A DNA stretch of 64,000 nucleotides. Origin: Thiohalocapsa sp. ML1. Its GTDB lineage: Bacteria; Pseudomonadota; Gammaproteobacteria; Chromatiales; Chromatiaceae. Below the pieces are notes generated by a model. That model was not told where the DNA came from, ran no database searches, and saw only the letters and a program-made list of their open reading frames with translations. Shown here one piece after another: positions 29,298 to 38,002 of this stretch. Position numbers and translations under genes: made by a program. The stretch lies in assembly GCF_001469165.1 (NCBI RefSeq), contig NZ_JABX01000012.1:87673-151672 (forward strand), read 5' to 3'. How positions within the stretch are numbered: position 1 is the stretch's first letter; each line of letters begins with the position of its first letter.

Positions 29298-31490
29298 ATG
29301 GTTCCAAGGTCCATGCTGCTGCTCTGCCTATTGCTCGTGTGGAATCCGGCAGGCGCCAGCACGCCCGCCGAGCCCGCCATCGACAGTGCCCTGTTCGACG
29401 GACCGGCGGCCTCCGCGCCGCTGCTGACCGACAACGTCCGCGCGCGGCTGCTGGCGGAGGTCGATACCGTGGTTCCGGGCGAGCTGCTCGACCTCGCGCT
29501 GGTGCTCGACATCCGCGCGCACTGGCACACCTACTGGCGCAACCCGGGCGACTCCGGCGAGCCGCCGCGTATCCGCTGGCAGGTGCCGGACGGCGTCGAG
29601 GTCGGCGACATTCGCTGGCCCGTGCCGGCGGCGATTGCGGTGGGGCCGCTGGTGAACTACGGCTATTCGGACCGCGCCGTGCATCTCGTCGAGGTCGAGG
29701 TGCCCGCCGACTGGCCCGCCGGCGAGCCGGTGGAGATCGCCGCCGACGCCACTTGGCTCGTCTGCGAGGAGGAATGCGTCCCGGAGCAGGGTCGCTTCGC
29801 GCTGACCCTTGCCACGGCGGAGGCCGTGGCGCCGGCGCCGGCAGACAGTCCGCGCGCGGCGCTGTTCGCGGACGCCCGGCAACGGCTGCCCGAGTCCGGC
29901 GTCATCGCCGCCGGGCTGGAGCGCACCGAAGCCGAGCTGACCCTGCGCGTGCCCGCCGCGGCGCTGCCTGCAGACATCGCCGACGCCCATTTCTTCGCCG
30001 ACACCTGGGGCCTCATCGACCACGCCGCGCCGCAGCCGTGGGCGCTCGGCGACGACGGCGCGACGCTGTTGCTTAGGCTCAAGCCCGGCGAGGCGGCGGC
30101 ATCGGTGCCCGCGACCGGGCTGCTCCGGGTGGTCGCGGCGGGTCGGACGCTAGGTCTCGGCATCGACGCCACCGGCGCCGCGCCCCTGACCGACCCGGCA
30201 GCGCCGGGCGCGGGGTCCGCCACCGCGGGCGCCGCAGACTTGGGCCTGCCGCTGGCGCTGGGCTTCGCGCTGCTCGGCGGGCTGGTGCTGAACCTGATGC
30301 CCTGCGTCTTCCCGGTGTTGGCCATCAAGGCGCTCGGGCTCGCGGGCCAGGGTGGGGCGGGGGTTCGGCATCGGGCGCTGCATGGGCTGGCGTACACCGC
30401 CGGCGTGCTGACCTTCTTCCTCGCGCTCGGGCTCCTGCTGCTCGGGCTGCGCGCGGGCGGGGCCGCCGTGGGCTGGGGCTTTCAACTGCAGTCGCCGCTG
30501 TTCGTGGCGCTGATGGCCTATCTCTTCGTCGTGCTCGGCATGAGCCTCGCGGGTGCGCTGACGCTGGGCACCAGCCTGATGGGCCTGGGCCAAGACAACC
30601 GCGCGCTGGCCGAGGAGGGCCACGTCGGCGCCTTCGCCACCGGCGCCTTGGCCGCACTCGTCGCCGCGCCCTGCACGGCGCCCTTCATGGGCGCGGCGCT
30701 CGGCTATGCCATGACCGTGCCCTGGTTCGCCGCGCTCGCCATCGTGCTCGCGCTCGGGCTCGGCATGGCGCTGCCGTTTCTGCTGCTCGCGCTGTTGCCG
30801 GGGCTGGCGCGGTCGCTGCCGCGGCCCGGGCCCTGGATGGAGACGCTGAAACAGGCGCTGGCCTTCCCGATGTTCGCCACCGCCGCCTGGCTGTTCTGGG
30901 TGCTCGCGGTGCAGACCGGCACCGCGGGGCTGGCGGCGGGCTTTGCGGGCGCGCTGCTGCTCGCTTTCGCGCTCTGGCTGCACGAGCGCCTGCGCTTGGG
31001 TCGGGCACCCTGGCCGCGGGTCGGCGCCGGGGTCGCGCTGGCGGGTCTGGCCGGTGCGCTCTGGCTCGGCGCGACGGCGGGCGCGGGCAACGCGGGTTTG
31101 GGCTCGGCCGCCGCGATGCAGAGCGCCGCGGCACCGGCGCGCACGGCCATGCTGCCCGCCGAGCCCTATTCGCCGGAGCGCCTCAGCGCCGCGCGCGGCG
31201 AGGGCCGCCCGGTGTTCGTCAACATGACCGCCGCGTGGTGCATCACCTGCCTCGTCAACGAGCGCGTAGCGCTGAGCGGCAGCGCCGTCGCCCGCGCCTT
31301 CGCGGAGCAGGGCGTGGTCTACCTGAAGGGCGACTGGACCAACCGCGATCCAGCAATCACGGACTATCTCGCGGGGTTCGGGCGCAACGGCGTGCCCATC
31401 TACGTGTTCTATCCGCCGGGCGGCGAGCCCCGCCTGCTGCCGCAGGTGCTGACCGAGGCCAGCGTGCTCGCCGGCATCGGCGCCGGCTGA
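29298..31490 (+). CDS. DsbD/ScsB-type thiol:disulfide interchange protein
   Basis: Carries reducing power across the inner membrane to the periplasm. The 730 residues comprise a signal peptide (1-20), an N-terminal periplasmic immunoglobulin-like domain (about 45-285; HWHTYWRNPGDSGEPPRIRW; WLVCEEECVPE), a CcdA-like membrane core with paired cysteines C336 (NLMPC) and C459 (AAPC), and a C-terminal thioredoxin-like domain with C648-I-T-C651. The N-terminal domain is of the DsbD-like/ScsB sort rather than the classical DsbD alpha domain. The next gene is a secreted peroxiredoxin-like protein, a plausible partner. Confidence 0.9.
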   Translation: MVPRSMLLLCLLLVWNPAGASTPAEPAIDSALFDGPAASAPLLTDNVRARLLAEVDTVVPGELLDLALVLDIRAHWHTYWRNPGDSGEPPRIRWQVPDGVEVGDIRWPVPAAIAVGPLVNYGYSDRAVHLVEVEVPADWPAGEPVEIAADATWLVCEEECVPEQGRFALTLATAEAVAPAPADSPRAALFADARQRLPESGVIAAGLERTEAELTLRVPAAALPADIADAHFFADTWGLIDHAAPQPWALGDDGATLLLRLKPGEAAASVPATGLLRVVAAGRTLGLGIDATGAAPLTDPAAPGAGSATAGAADLGLPLALGFALLGGLVLNLMPCVFPVLAIKALGLAGQGGAGVRHRALHGLAYTAGVLTFFLALGLLLLGLRAGGAAVGWGFQLQSPLFVALMAYLFVVLGMSLAGALTLGTSLMGLGQDNRALAEEGHVGAFATGALAALVAAPCTAPFMGAALGYAMTVPWFAALAIVLALGLGMALPFLLLALLPGLARSLPRPGPWMETLKQALAFPMFATAAWLFWVLAVQTGTAGLAAGFAGALLLAFALWLHERLRLGRAPWPRVGAGVALAGLAGALWLGATAGAGNAGLGSAAAMQSAAAPARTAMLPAEPYSPERLSAARGEGRPVFVNMTAAWCITCLVNERVALSGSAVARAFAEQGVVYLKGDWTNRDPAITDYLAGFGRNGVPIYVFYPPGGEPRLLPQVLTEASVLAGIGAG

Positions 31491-31537
31491 CAGACCCCGC
31501 GCGTTCCACTCACCGCACCGACCTGAGGACATCCATC

Positions 31538-32143
31538 ATGCTTCGTTCCATCGCCACCGCCGCGCTCTTGAGCATCGCCGTCGCCGCCGGCCCCGCCCTG
31601 GCCGCGCCCGAGGCGGGCAAGCCCGCGCCCGACTTCAGCGGCACCGACACCGCCGGCAAGACCTGGTCCCTCGCCGAGCTCAAGGGCACGCCCGTGATTC
31701 TGGAGTGGACCAACCACGACTGCCCCTATGTCGTGAAGCACTACGACGCCGGCAACATGCGGGCGCTGCAGCAGGAGGCGACGGGCGCCGGCTACACCTG
31801 GCTGTCGGTGATCTCCTCCGCGCCCGGCAAGCAGGGGCATGTCAGCGCGGCGCAGGCGGACGCGCTCACCAAGTCCCGCGACGCCGCGCCCAGCGCCGTG
31901 CTGTTGGATGAGGACGGGAGCATCGGCAAGGCCTACGCTGCCCGCACCACGCCGCACATGTTCGTCATCGACAAGGAGGGCGTGCTCGTCTACATGGGCG
32001 GCATCGACGACAAGGCCACCACCGATAAGGCCGATATCGACGGCGCCGAGAACTACGTTCGGCTCGCGATGGCCGACCTTGCGGCGGGTAATCCGGTTGG
32101 CCAGGCCGTGACCAGGCCCTATGGCTGCTCCGTCAAGTACTGA
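31538..32143 (+). CDS. Secreted thioredoxin-fold (peroxiredoxin/AhpC-TSA-like) protein
   Basis: 201 residues with a Sec signal peptide (1-22, ALA-AP cleavage). The fold begins GKPAPDFSGTDTAGKTWSLAELKG and has a single cysteine in the active-site position (TNHDCPYVVKHY), the cis-Pro TTPHMFVIDKEGVLVY and a second Cys near the C-terminus (PYGCSVKY). This is the pattern of the periplasmic 'thioredoxin family / redoxin' proteins. It follows the DsbD-like gene by 47 bp, so likely receives electrons from it. Confidence 0.88.
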   Translation: MLRSIATAALLSIAVAAGPALAAPEAGKPAPDFSGTDTAGKTWSLAELKGTPVILEWTNHDCPYVVKHYDAGNMRALQQEATGAGYTWLSVISSAPGKQGHVSAAQADALTKSRDAAPSAVLLDEDGSIGKAYAARTTPHMFVIDKEGVLVYMGGIDDKATTDKADIDGAENYVRLAMADLAAGNPVGQAVTRPYGCSVKY

Positions 32144-32287
32144 CGGCGCAGCAGCGCAGGCGCTTCGTCGCAGCGCCGCGCTCAGCGCCGAGGCCGGCGC
32201 ACAGGTGATCGCAACGCGGGCGGGCGACGACGCCATTTCGCTCGCTCACAAACTTGGTGCCGCGATGCTTAGGAATCGCCGAAGGCT

Positions 32288-32590
32288 CTATCCCTCATCC
32301 GCGGCAAAGACGGTTTCGATATCCCGGGATCCGTGCAGCACGCGCACAATGTCGACCCCATCGGTCAGCGGCAGGTAAAAAATGACATACCGCCCCGCCG
32401 GGAAACTACGTAGCCCGGGCGCAAGCTCGTCGCGCCGCCGACCCATGGCGGGGGGCTGCGACAAGGTTCGGAACTTGGCGTCGATCGCCGCAACGATGGC
32501 GTCCGCCCGTGCCTCGCTGTCGTCGGCGATGTAATCCCAGATTTCGGCAAGATCGCCGAGGACCTTCGGGCGTTTGAGGACTATCGGCAT
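32288..32590 (-). CDS. parE: ParE-family toxin
   Basis: 100 residues of the RelE/ParE superfamily: two N-terminal helices (KVLGDLAEIWDYIADDS, AIVAAIDAKFRTLSQPP), then MGRRRDELAPGLRSFPAGRYVIFYLP and IVRVLHGSRD, the usual ParE strands. ParE toxins poison DNA gyrase. It lies directly after its antitoxin with no gap. Confidence 0.9.
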   Translation of the reverse strand: MPIVLKRPKVLGDLAEIWDYIADDSEARADAIVAAIDAKFRTLSQPPAMGRRRDELAPGLRSFPAGRYVIFYLPLTDGVDIVRVLHGSRDIETVFAADEG

Positions 32591-32857
32591 TCAACCCTCG
32601 CCGAGTCGCCCGGCGCGGCGGCGGCGGCCTTCCCGGATTGCCTCCTCGGGAGACCAGGGCGTCGCGGGGCCGCTGTCCAGCCCCGCCCGGATGTCTTGCC
32701 GCAGTTGCTCCAACGTCACGGCCCGGATGCGGTCTTGCTCCTCGAGCAGACGCAAGGCTTCCCGCACGACCTCGCTGGCCGAGGTGTAGAGGCCGGACGC
32801 GACTTTCTGCCTGACAAGCTCTTCGAGCTGGGGGGGCAAGTTGACATTCATGGGCAT
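32591..32857 (-). CDS. parD: ParD-family antitoxin
   Basis: 88 residues: N-terminal ribbon-helix-helix (MNVNLPPQLEELVRQKVASG, YTSASEVVREALRLLEEQD) and a flexible charged C-terminus that would wrap the toxin. The start may be the ATG at 32855-32857 or that at 32849-32851. It precedes parE in the standard antitoxin-first order. Confidence 0.9.
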   Translation of the reverse strand: MPMNVNLPPQLEELVRQKVASGLYTSASEVVREALRLLEEQDRIRAVTLEQLRQDIRAGLDSGPATPWSPEEAIREGRRRRAGRLGEG

Positions 32858-33212
32858 GAACCGCTGCGTTTTGTTCCTCCCGGTTCTAAGTCGCGCAGGG
32901 CATGTTGTCAAGAATGAGCAAATTTCGACAGTCCCCTCCATTGGGACGGGGTTCGTGTGCGGCGGCGGTTTCCCGCTGCGATGCAGGATCTGATCGGATA
33001 TAGGGAAGGGCACTCGGGGGAGAGGGATCTGGTCCCCGGCACGCGATCCGTCGTCCGGCGCGCGCAAGCCGACGCGGCTGGCTCCGCTCGGTCGACGCGA
33101 TCCCGACGCGATCCTTCATGCCCGGAAATTGCCTCAAGATGTCGAGCGCGTTCCCGAGCCTCTGTCGCAATAACCCGCGCGAGAACCCTTTGCGTGTGCG
33201 CGAACAAACGGG
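32858..33212. other. Spacer upstream of parDE and the carbonic anhydrase remnant
   Basis: No intact gene is seen. It holds the parDE promoter region and GATCC/GACGCG-rich patches around 33030-33120. The missing 5' part of the carbonic anhydrase, including its Cys-x-Asp-x-Arg zinc motif, is not found here. Confidence 0.5.
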
Positions 33213-33581
33213 CTACGTGACAATCTTTCCAACAAGCTGCTCGGCAGCCGGGAGTAGATCGTCGTGCACCACACCGACTGCGGCATGGAGACGTTCACCG
33301 ACGACGTCATGCGCGGCCTGCTCGCGTCCAGCCTCAAGACGGCGACGGTGGACGCCTTCGGCTGGCACGACTCCGGCGACGGCCCGGGCTCCGCGGAGGG
33401 CAACTACATCGACTGGCTCAGCATCGCCAACAACGCCCAGAGCGTGGTGGACGACGTGACCCGCATCCGCAACCGTCCGCTGGTGCTCGGCGACATCCCC
33501 ATCTACGGCTACATCTACGACGTGAAGACCGGCGAGCTCGTGGAGGTGCCGGAGGCGACGCGCGTCGGCGCGGCGCCGTGA
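33213..33581 (+). pseudogene. Beta-carbonic anhydrase remnant
   Basis: The reading frame matches the C-terminal two thirds of small beta-carbonic anhydrases: LLGSRE, then [10 protein letters not shown] (zinc-binding His and Cys), FTDD, and [21 protein letters not shown] at the end. A TAG at 33255-33257 interrupts the frame between LLGSRE and [10 protein letters not shown]. The N-terminal segment that carries the first zinc ligand and the Asp-Arg dyad is missing. The open part from a GTG at 33264 would make 105 residues, but could not form an active site. It is therefore called a pseudogene. Confidence 0.8.
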
Positions 33582-33605
33582 GGCGTCGGTGGCGATGCAG
33601 GGGTG

Positions 33606-35297
33606 CTAGCTGTCGCCGCCGTTGTCCGTCGCCTCTTCGCCGCCCAGCGTGAAGCTGAGTGATTCGAGAAACTCGCGTTCGAGCTCGTCGATCAGGGTTC
33701 GGCGGGCGGCCAGGATGCGATCGACGGCGTCCGGAATCTCTCCACCCGGCCGATTGTGGTAGTGCGCCATCGGGGCATCCAACGGGATCAGATATTGAGG
33801 CAACATCTGGCGTCGTGCCGCGCGCATTGCCTCGCGTGCAGCGCCGGACGTCTCCGATTGCGGCAGAATCAGCAATTCCGTGATTGGGTTCAACTCCTGC
33901 CGCACATGTTGGAGCTCTTCGGGCAGGGCCACGATCCTGTTCTCAGGCAGGGTCCCCTCGCGACCTGCGAAGAGCCGATGAACTGCATCCACCCCTTGCT
34001 CACCGAGGGCGCGCTGCGTACGTTCCCGCAATTGTTCATCCTCGATTCTCCAGGTCATCTGCAAGGCGAGCGCCCTGGTGCGTGTCGCGCGGAAGTTGAA
34101 GGTGCGGATGGGATCGATCTTGCGGATCAGATCTGTCGGTATCGGGTCGCTGCCGTCGGTCACGGCCTGGCAGAGGGCGTCAATGGCCTCACGAATGCGC
34201 TTGCCCGACATCCCGGTGAAGTACTCGCCGTAGGTCGTAGCCCAGAACCAGCGGTTCACGGTACCGTATTGGTTCAGATCGAGGTTTTCGCCCTTTAGGC
34301 GTCGACCTAGCTCGGCGATGGCGACGAGCTGGGCCGCATAGGGCAGCGCACGCGGGCCGCGGACGCCGAAATCGGCGAGCAACAGGACTGCCCATCCGAC
34401 CGCCTGCCGCAAGTCGTCGAACACCTTGGTGCAGCCGTATTTCTTGACCAGTCCATTCAGTTTGGACGGGGCAGCGTCCAAGATGTTCAGGCCCCAGCGG
34501 ATCTTCAGCACATTCAGGAAGATCTGCTCGTCAAGTGCGCCCCACCCATATGGCTCCAGTTCCGCGCGCAGTGCCTCAATTTTGGTCTCGACGTGACAGC
34601 CGTCGGCAGAGGCCAGCGCCCGGACCATGTGCGTCTCATTCATCGGCTTGCCGCCGCTGTTCACTCGCACGAAGCTATCTGTAACCAGGCGCAGATCCTC
34701 GCTGACTAGCGGCACGACCGGTATCTGGTAATCCTTGAAGCGGTTCGCGAGCAGTTCCGCACGCTGCGACTCGTCGTCGAGCCCGGCGTCGAGCAGGCGC
34801 CTTTGGCGCTCGTACAGGCGCTTGGGCTCCAATAGGGCGTGCATCGGCAGCCAGGTCGGCGGCGGCTGCCGGTTGCGCGCAAGGAAACGGAACGGCCGGT
34901 CGCCGGGCTCGGCCGCCAGGTCGTACCAGACCGGCCAGCGCACGCCCTGTGCCAACAGCGGGCTAGGGTCAGCCGTCCAGTTCAGCGCCGCGTACAGAGT
35001 CGCGAGGCGCTGATGCCCGTCGAGCAGGTAGCTGCGCGGTACCTGCGAACCCGCCAGGGTGGGCAGGCGAAAGGCGCCTAGGGTGTCCAGGCAGCCAAGG
35101 TCGTGGTCGCGTGTGCGCCACACCAGGATCGCGCCGATTGGCATCTCCTTGTCCACGCTGTCGAGCAGATCGAGCCGGCGATCGTCGTCCCACTCGAAAG
35201 GGCGCTGAAAGTCGGGGATCAGAATCGCGCCACTCCTGACCTGCGCAAGCAGGGCCGAAAGCCGGGGCACCTGCGGCGTCTCGAACAGTTCAGCCAT
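33606..35297 (-). CDS. DUF262 family protein (ParB/Srx-like nuclease fold), third gene of ATPase-TOPRIM-DUF262 operon
   Basis: 563 residues. The N-terminal DUF262 part has LIPDFQRPFEWDDDRRLDLLDSV (26-48), PIGAILVW (53-60), the nucleotide-handling motif LLDGHQRLATLYA (91-103; DGHQR in place of the common DGQQR), and DSFVRVNSGGKPMNE (about 207-221). The C-terminal half is helical and lacks an evident DUF1524 His-Me finger nuclease. GmrS-type restriction enzymes combine DUF262 and DUF1524, so this is a different architecture. It starts 3 nt after the TOPRIM-like gene stops, so the two are almost certainly cotranscribed. Confidence 0.85.
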   Translation of the reverse strand: MAELFETPQVPRLSALLAQVRSGAILIPDFQRPFEWDDDRRLDLLDSVDKEMPIGAILVWRTRDHDLGCLDTLGAFRLPTLAGSQVPRSYLLDGHQRLATLYAALNWTADPSPLLAQGVRWPVWYDLAAEPGDRPFRFLARNRQPPPTWLPMHALLEPKRLYERQRRLLDAGLDDESQRAELLANRFKDYQIPVVPLVSEDLRLVTDSFVRVNSGGKPMNETHMVRALASADGCHVETKIEALRAELEPYGWGALDEQIFLNVLKIRWGLNILDAAPSKLNGLVKKYGCTKVFDDLRQAVGWAVLLLADFGVRGPRALPYAAQLVAIAELGRRLKGENLDLNQYGTVNRWFWATTYGEYFTGMSGKRIREAIDALCQAVTDGSDPIPTDLIRKIDPIRTFNFRATRTRALALQMTWRIEDEQLRERTQRALGEQGVDAVHRLFAGREGTLPENRIVALPEELQHVRQELNPITELLILPQSETSGAAREAMRAARRQMLPQYLIPLDAPMAHYHNRPGGEIPDAVDRILAARRTLIDELEREFLESLSFTLGGEEATDNGGDS

Positions 35298-35300
35298 GGG

Positions 35301-36398
35301 CTAGAGCCTCGCGAGCAAGGTGTTCAGGATGGTCTCGCGGTCGGGCTCGCCCGGCGCACGATTACGCTCGAATTCGCGGCGAAAGTCCGCTTCCGAGGCA
35401 TGCTCCAGATACGCCGCAATATTCTTGCCGAAGCCGTTCTTTAATGCGCCACGATCGGTGTCGGACAAACCGTGGAACAACGGATCGAGATCGGCATCCT
35501 GAATCCGACGTGCCTTCTCTTCAACTTCTTTGCGGACAGCCGGAGATAAATCCGCGAGCAGGCCCGACTTCATGTTGTACTGCCGCGCCGCCTGGGGTTT
35601 GTCTCTGCGCAGCTTGCACAGTGCATCGGCCATCTTCCGACGCTTCGTGCCTTCCGCGCCGGATTTGTCGGACTGCCAACGGCGCAGCGCCGTCTCAGGC
35701 AGATAATTCTCGATGGTGCGCCGGTCGAGTTGATGGTGGCCCAAGGGCCAGGGTCGCTCGGGCGCCGATTGGCACAAGTCCTTCATCGCAAGCGAAGCAC
35801 GCGAAGGCTGGCTGCGGTCCGCGGGGTCGGCATCGCGATCGAACATCACCCACAAGCGCAATAACCTCGCAGCGTTGCTCGCCGACGCAAAGGGCTGCTC
35901 CACCAGATCTTTGAGCCATGCTTTCATTTCCCCCAGCCCACCAGCGTGCAGGATTTCCAGCCAGCCGCGGTCAAGCGCCCGCCGCAAGTGGTCGCGTTGG
36001 GCGAGCGGTGCCAGCGCGAGCAGAAAGCGCCAGTCGGCTCGGCGATTCTCGACCATGACGCCCAGTGGCGTTTGCAGCAGGCGCAACGCGTCCGGGAGGC
36101 AGAGCTGGCCCGCCGACCAGTCCGAAGATGGGAGCGAGGCGACCGTGATGCCGACGGCCCCCGCGGGCATCCGTGCTGCGGCGTCCGGTCCCTGGCTCAG
36201 TACCTGACGGAATTGGGCAGCCGTTCGGGTCGGCAACTGAGATAGCCATTGCTCGATCGCGCTCGGCCCGCGCGGGACGAACGCCGGGCGGGTCAAGATC
36301 ACGTGCCGGCCATCACTTGCCAGCGCGAACAGATTCAGAAACGCCGGGTCTTCAGCTTCGGGACCGGCAAAGAATGCTGCATCGATCAGGACGCGCAT
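35301..36398 (-). CDS. TOPRIM-like nuclease-fold protein (DUF4435/OLD-like), middle gene of the operon
   Basis: 365 residues. The N-terminal 100 residues are unassigned. Then come the elements of a TOPRIM-type metal site: MVENRRADW with E117, LEILHAGGLGEM (148-158), and WVMFDRDADPADR with D187, D189 and D191, followed by LDRRTIENYLP (224-234), the motif after TOPRIM in OLD-like and DUF4435 proteins. The C-terminal 130 residues are helical and charged. The family assignment is by motif order, not by overall similarity. Coupled by a 2-nt gap to the ATPase gene upstream. Confidence 0.7.
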   Translation of the reverse strand: MRVLIDAAFFAGPEAEDPAFLNLFALASDGRHVILTRPAFVPRGPSAIEQWLSQLPTRTAAQFRQVLSQGPDAAARMPAGAVGITVASLPSSDWSAGQLCLPDALRLLQTPLGVMVENRRADWRFLLALAPLAQRDHLRRALDRGWLEILHAGGLGEMKAWLKDLVEQPFASASNAARLLRLWVMFDRDADPADRSQPSRASLAMKDLCQSAPERPWPLGHHQLDRRTIENYLPETALRRWQSDKSGAEGTKRRKMADALCKLRRDKPQAARQYNMKSGLLADLSPAVRKEVEEKARRIQDADLDPLFHGLSDTDRGALKNGFGKNIAAYLEHASEADFRREFERNRAPGEPDRETILNTLLARL

Positions 36399-36400
36399 GA

Positions 36401-37666
36401 TCAGCCGAACGCGCCACCTTGCAACTGCTGATCCAGCAACCTTCGGGCGAGCGCCTGATCCTCATCGAACGCGGCCTGCGGCCAACCCCCGAGCGGGCGA
36501 CCGTGCCGGTCGAACTTCACCAGTGTCGCTATGCTCTCGCCGGTCGGCTCCTGGTCGATCCAATAGGCCCGCACCCGCTCCGGCGCCAAACGCCCCTCGG
36601 CGAGGGCCAGTTGCACGCCGAGCATCAGGACGCGGGAGTGGGTCTCGACGACGATGGTCGGTGCGTCTGCGCCGGAGGCGATTTCGCAGAAGTGGTTCGC
36701 CAACGCCTGCTGGGCGTTGGCGTGCAGATGGCTTTCCGGCTCCTCCACGGCGAGTATCCCGGCGCTGCCGCGTGCGCGCGCCAAGGCACAGGCGACAAGC
36801 ACCGGGAGCACCTGGATCATGCCCTCGCCGGTATCGAGTAGATCGATGTCGCGCAAAGGTCCGCTGCTCGGATTGAGCAACAGCCGGTGCATGGGCTGCC
36901 CGACTGTGGCCTCGGCTCGCTCTAGGCGCCGCCCGATCTCGGGCCGGGCGTACCAAGCGGCAACGTCGTCGAATACTGCTGGGTCGGTGACGACGACCTC
37001 CGCGGCGTTGGCGCCGTCGGCGTCGAGCAGGCCGAAGCGGCGGCCCGTCCTGGTGACCAGGCGTGACCAGCGTGACCGCACGGATCGTAGCCATTGAATC
37101 TGTCCACGCAGCGTCAGCAATCGCCCGCGCAGCGCGGCCAGCGCCGGCGGCAGGGCGGGGTCGGCCGCCGGCACCAACCCGGCGAAACGCGGCTGAACGA
37201 CCTGTTCGTCCGACCCGTTATCCGCGCTTACGCGATAGTTCTCATGCTCCGGCCAGGGCTCGGCGGCCGCGCGGAAGGTGAGCCCGTCCGGACCTGAACA
37301 TTTGTAGCCCGCGATGATGGTCTGGTTGGCCTCGTCGATGTACTTGATGACGAAGCCGTCGCGGCAGCGCTGCCCGTCGTCATCGCTCCAGTCAAGCGCC
37401 AGCGCCATCTGCTTGAGTCCCGCGGCCTTGCCGGCACGCGCCGGCACATCCAGAAAGCTCGCGCCCGCACCGGCGACCCGACCGATGTCGAAGGGCGAGG
37501 TCGCGCCGTCGGCCACCGAGTCCGCGAGGATCGGCAGGAGTCTCAGCACCGCGCTCTTGCCGGCATTGTTGCGCCCGTACAGCAGGGTCAGCGGGCGCAG
37601 CTCCAAGTCGAGCCGGTCTGGAAATGCGCGGTAGCCGCCCGTCGAGAGTCCGGTCAGTTTGAACAT
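36401..37666 (-). CDS. ABC/SMC-type AAA ATPase, first gene of the operon
   Basis: 421 residues of the AAA15/AAA21 kind, close to proteins carrying DUF3696. Features: N-terminal strand LTGLSTGGYRAF, Walker A GRNNAGKS (31-38), a signature-like DTGEGMIQVLPVL (278-290), Walker B ILAVEEPESHLH (304-315) and a switch ETHS (341-344). Related ATPases serve as sensors or motors in OLD, PARIS, Septu and Gabija defence systems. The start ATG at 37664-37666 gives a conventional N-terminus. It heads the leftward three-gene operon. Confidence 0.88.
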   Translation of the reverse strand: MFKLTGLSTGGYRAFPDRLDLELRPLTLLYGRNNAGKSAVLRLLPILADSVADGATSPFDIGRVAGAGASFLDVPARAGKAAGLKQMALALDWSDDDGQRCRDGFVIKYIDEANQTIIAGYKCSGPDGLTFRAAAEPWPEHENYRVSADNGSDEQVVQPRFAGLVPAADPALPPALAALRGRLLTLRGQIQWLRSVRSRWSRLVTRTGRRFGLLDADGANAAEVVVTDPAVFDDVAAWYARPEIGRRLERAEATVGQPMHRLLLNPSSGPLRDIDLLDTGEGMIQVLPVLVACALARARGSAGILAVEEPESHLHANAQQALANHFCEIASGADAPTIVVETHSRVLMLGVQLALAEGRLAPERVRAYWIDQEPTGESIATLVKFDRHGRPLGGWPQAAFDEDQALARRLLDQQLQGGAFG

Positions 37667-38002
37667 GGCGATTGGGAAGGTGGTCCGCGATTTGTCGCAA
37701 AGCCCGGATTCTAAACCGCAAGCGCGGACGTCAAGGGGCGGGCGTTGGGGGCGGGCCCCGAGCTCCAATCTCCGGCAATAGCCCTCCGGGAGGCGTGTGT
37801 ACTGCGACCACAACCCCGCTTCCCTACCGGCCGGTGCGGCAGGCAAGGATTCTCGGTGATGCGCGCGCAAGCGAGCGCGCCGCCGGTGCTGCCCGCCACG
37901 CTTGAAGGGCGCTGCAACGGCGGACTTCGCGGCAGCGCGCTTCGCGAGCAAATGCCCGTTCAACGGGCGTGGCGGCGGGGTGCGGCCGCCGGGGAGCCTC
38001 GC
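37667..38002. other. Spacer upstream of the ATPase operon
   Basis: 336 bp between the start of the ATPase operon and the end of the DUF349 gene, both leftward. It must hold the operon's promoter. I see no ORF, strong promoter or named repeat. Confidence 0.4.

Noticed and set aside
33264..33581. A short intact carbonic anhydrase gene from the GTG
   Set aside because: It would lack the first zinc ligand and the Asp-Arg pair, and the family frame continues upstream past a stop.
33606..35297. GmrSD-type type IV restriction enzyme
   Set aside because: DUF262 is present but the DUF1524 His-Me finger nuclease domain is not seen in this protein or its neighbours.
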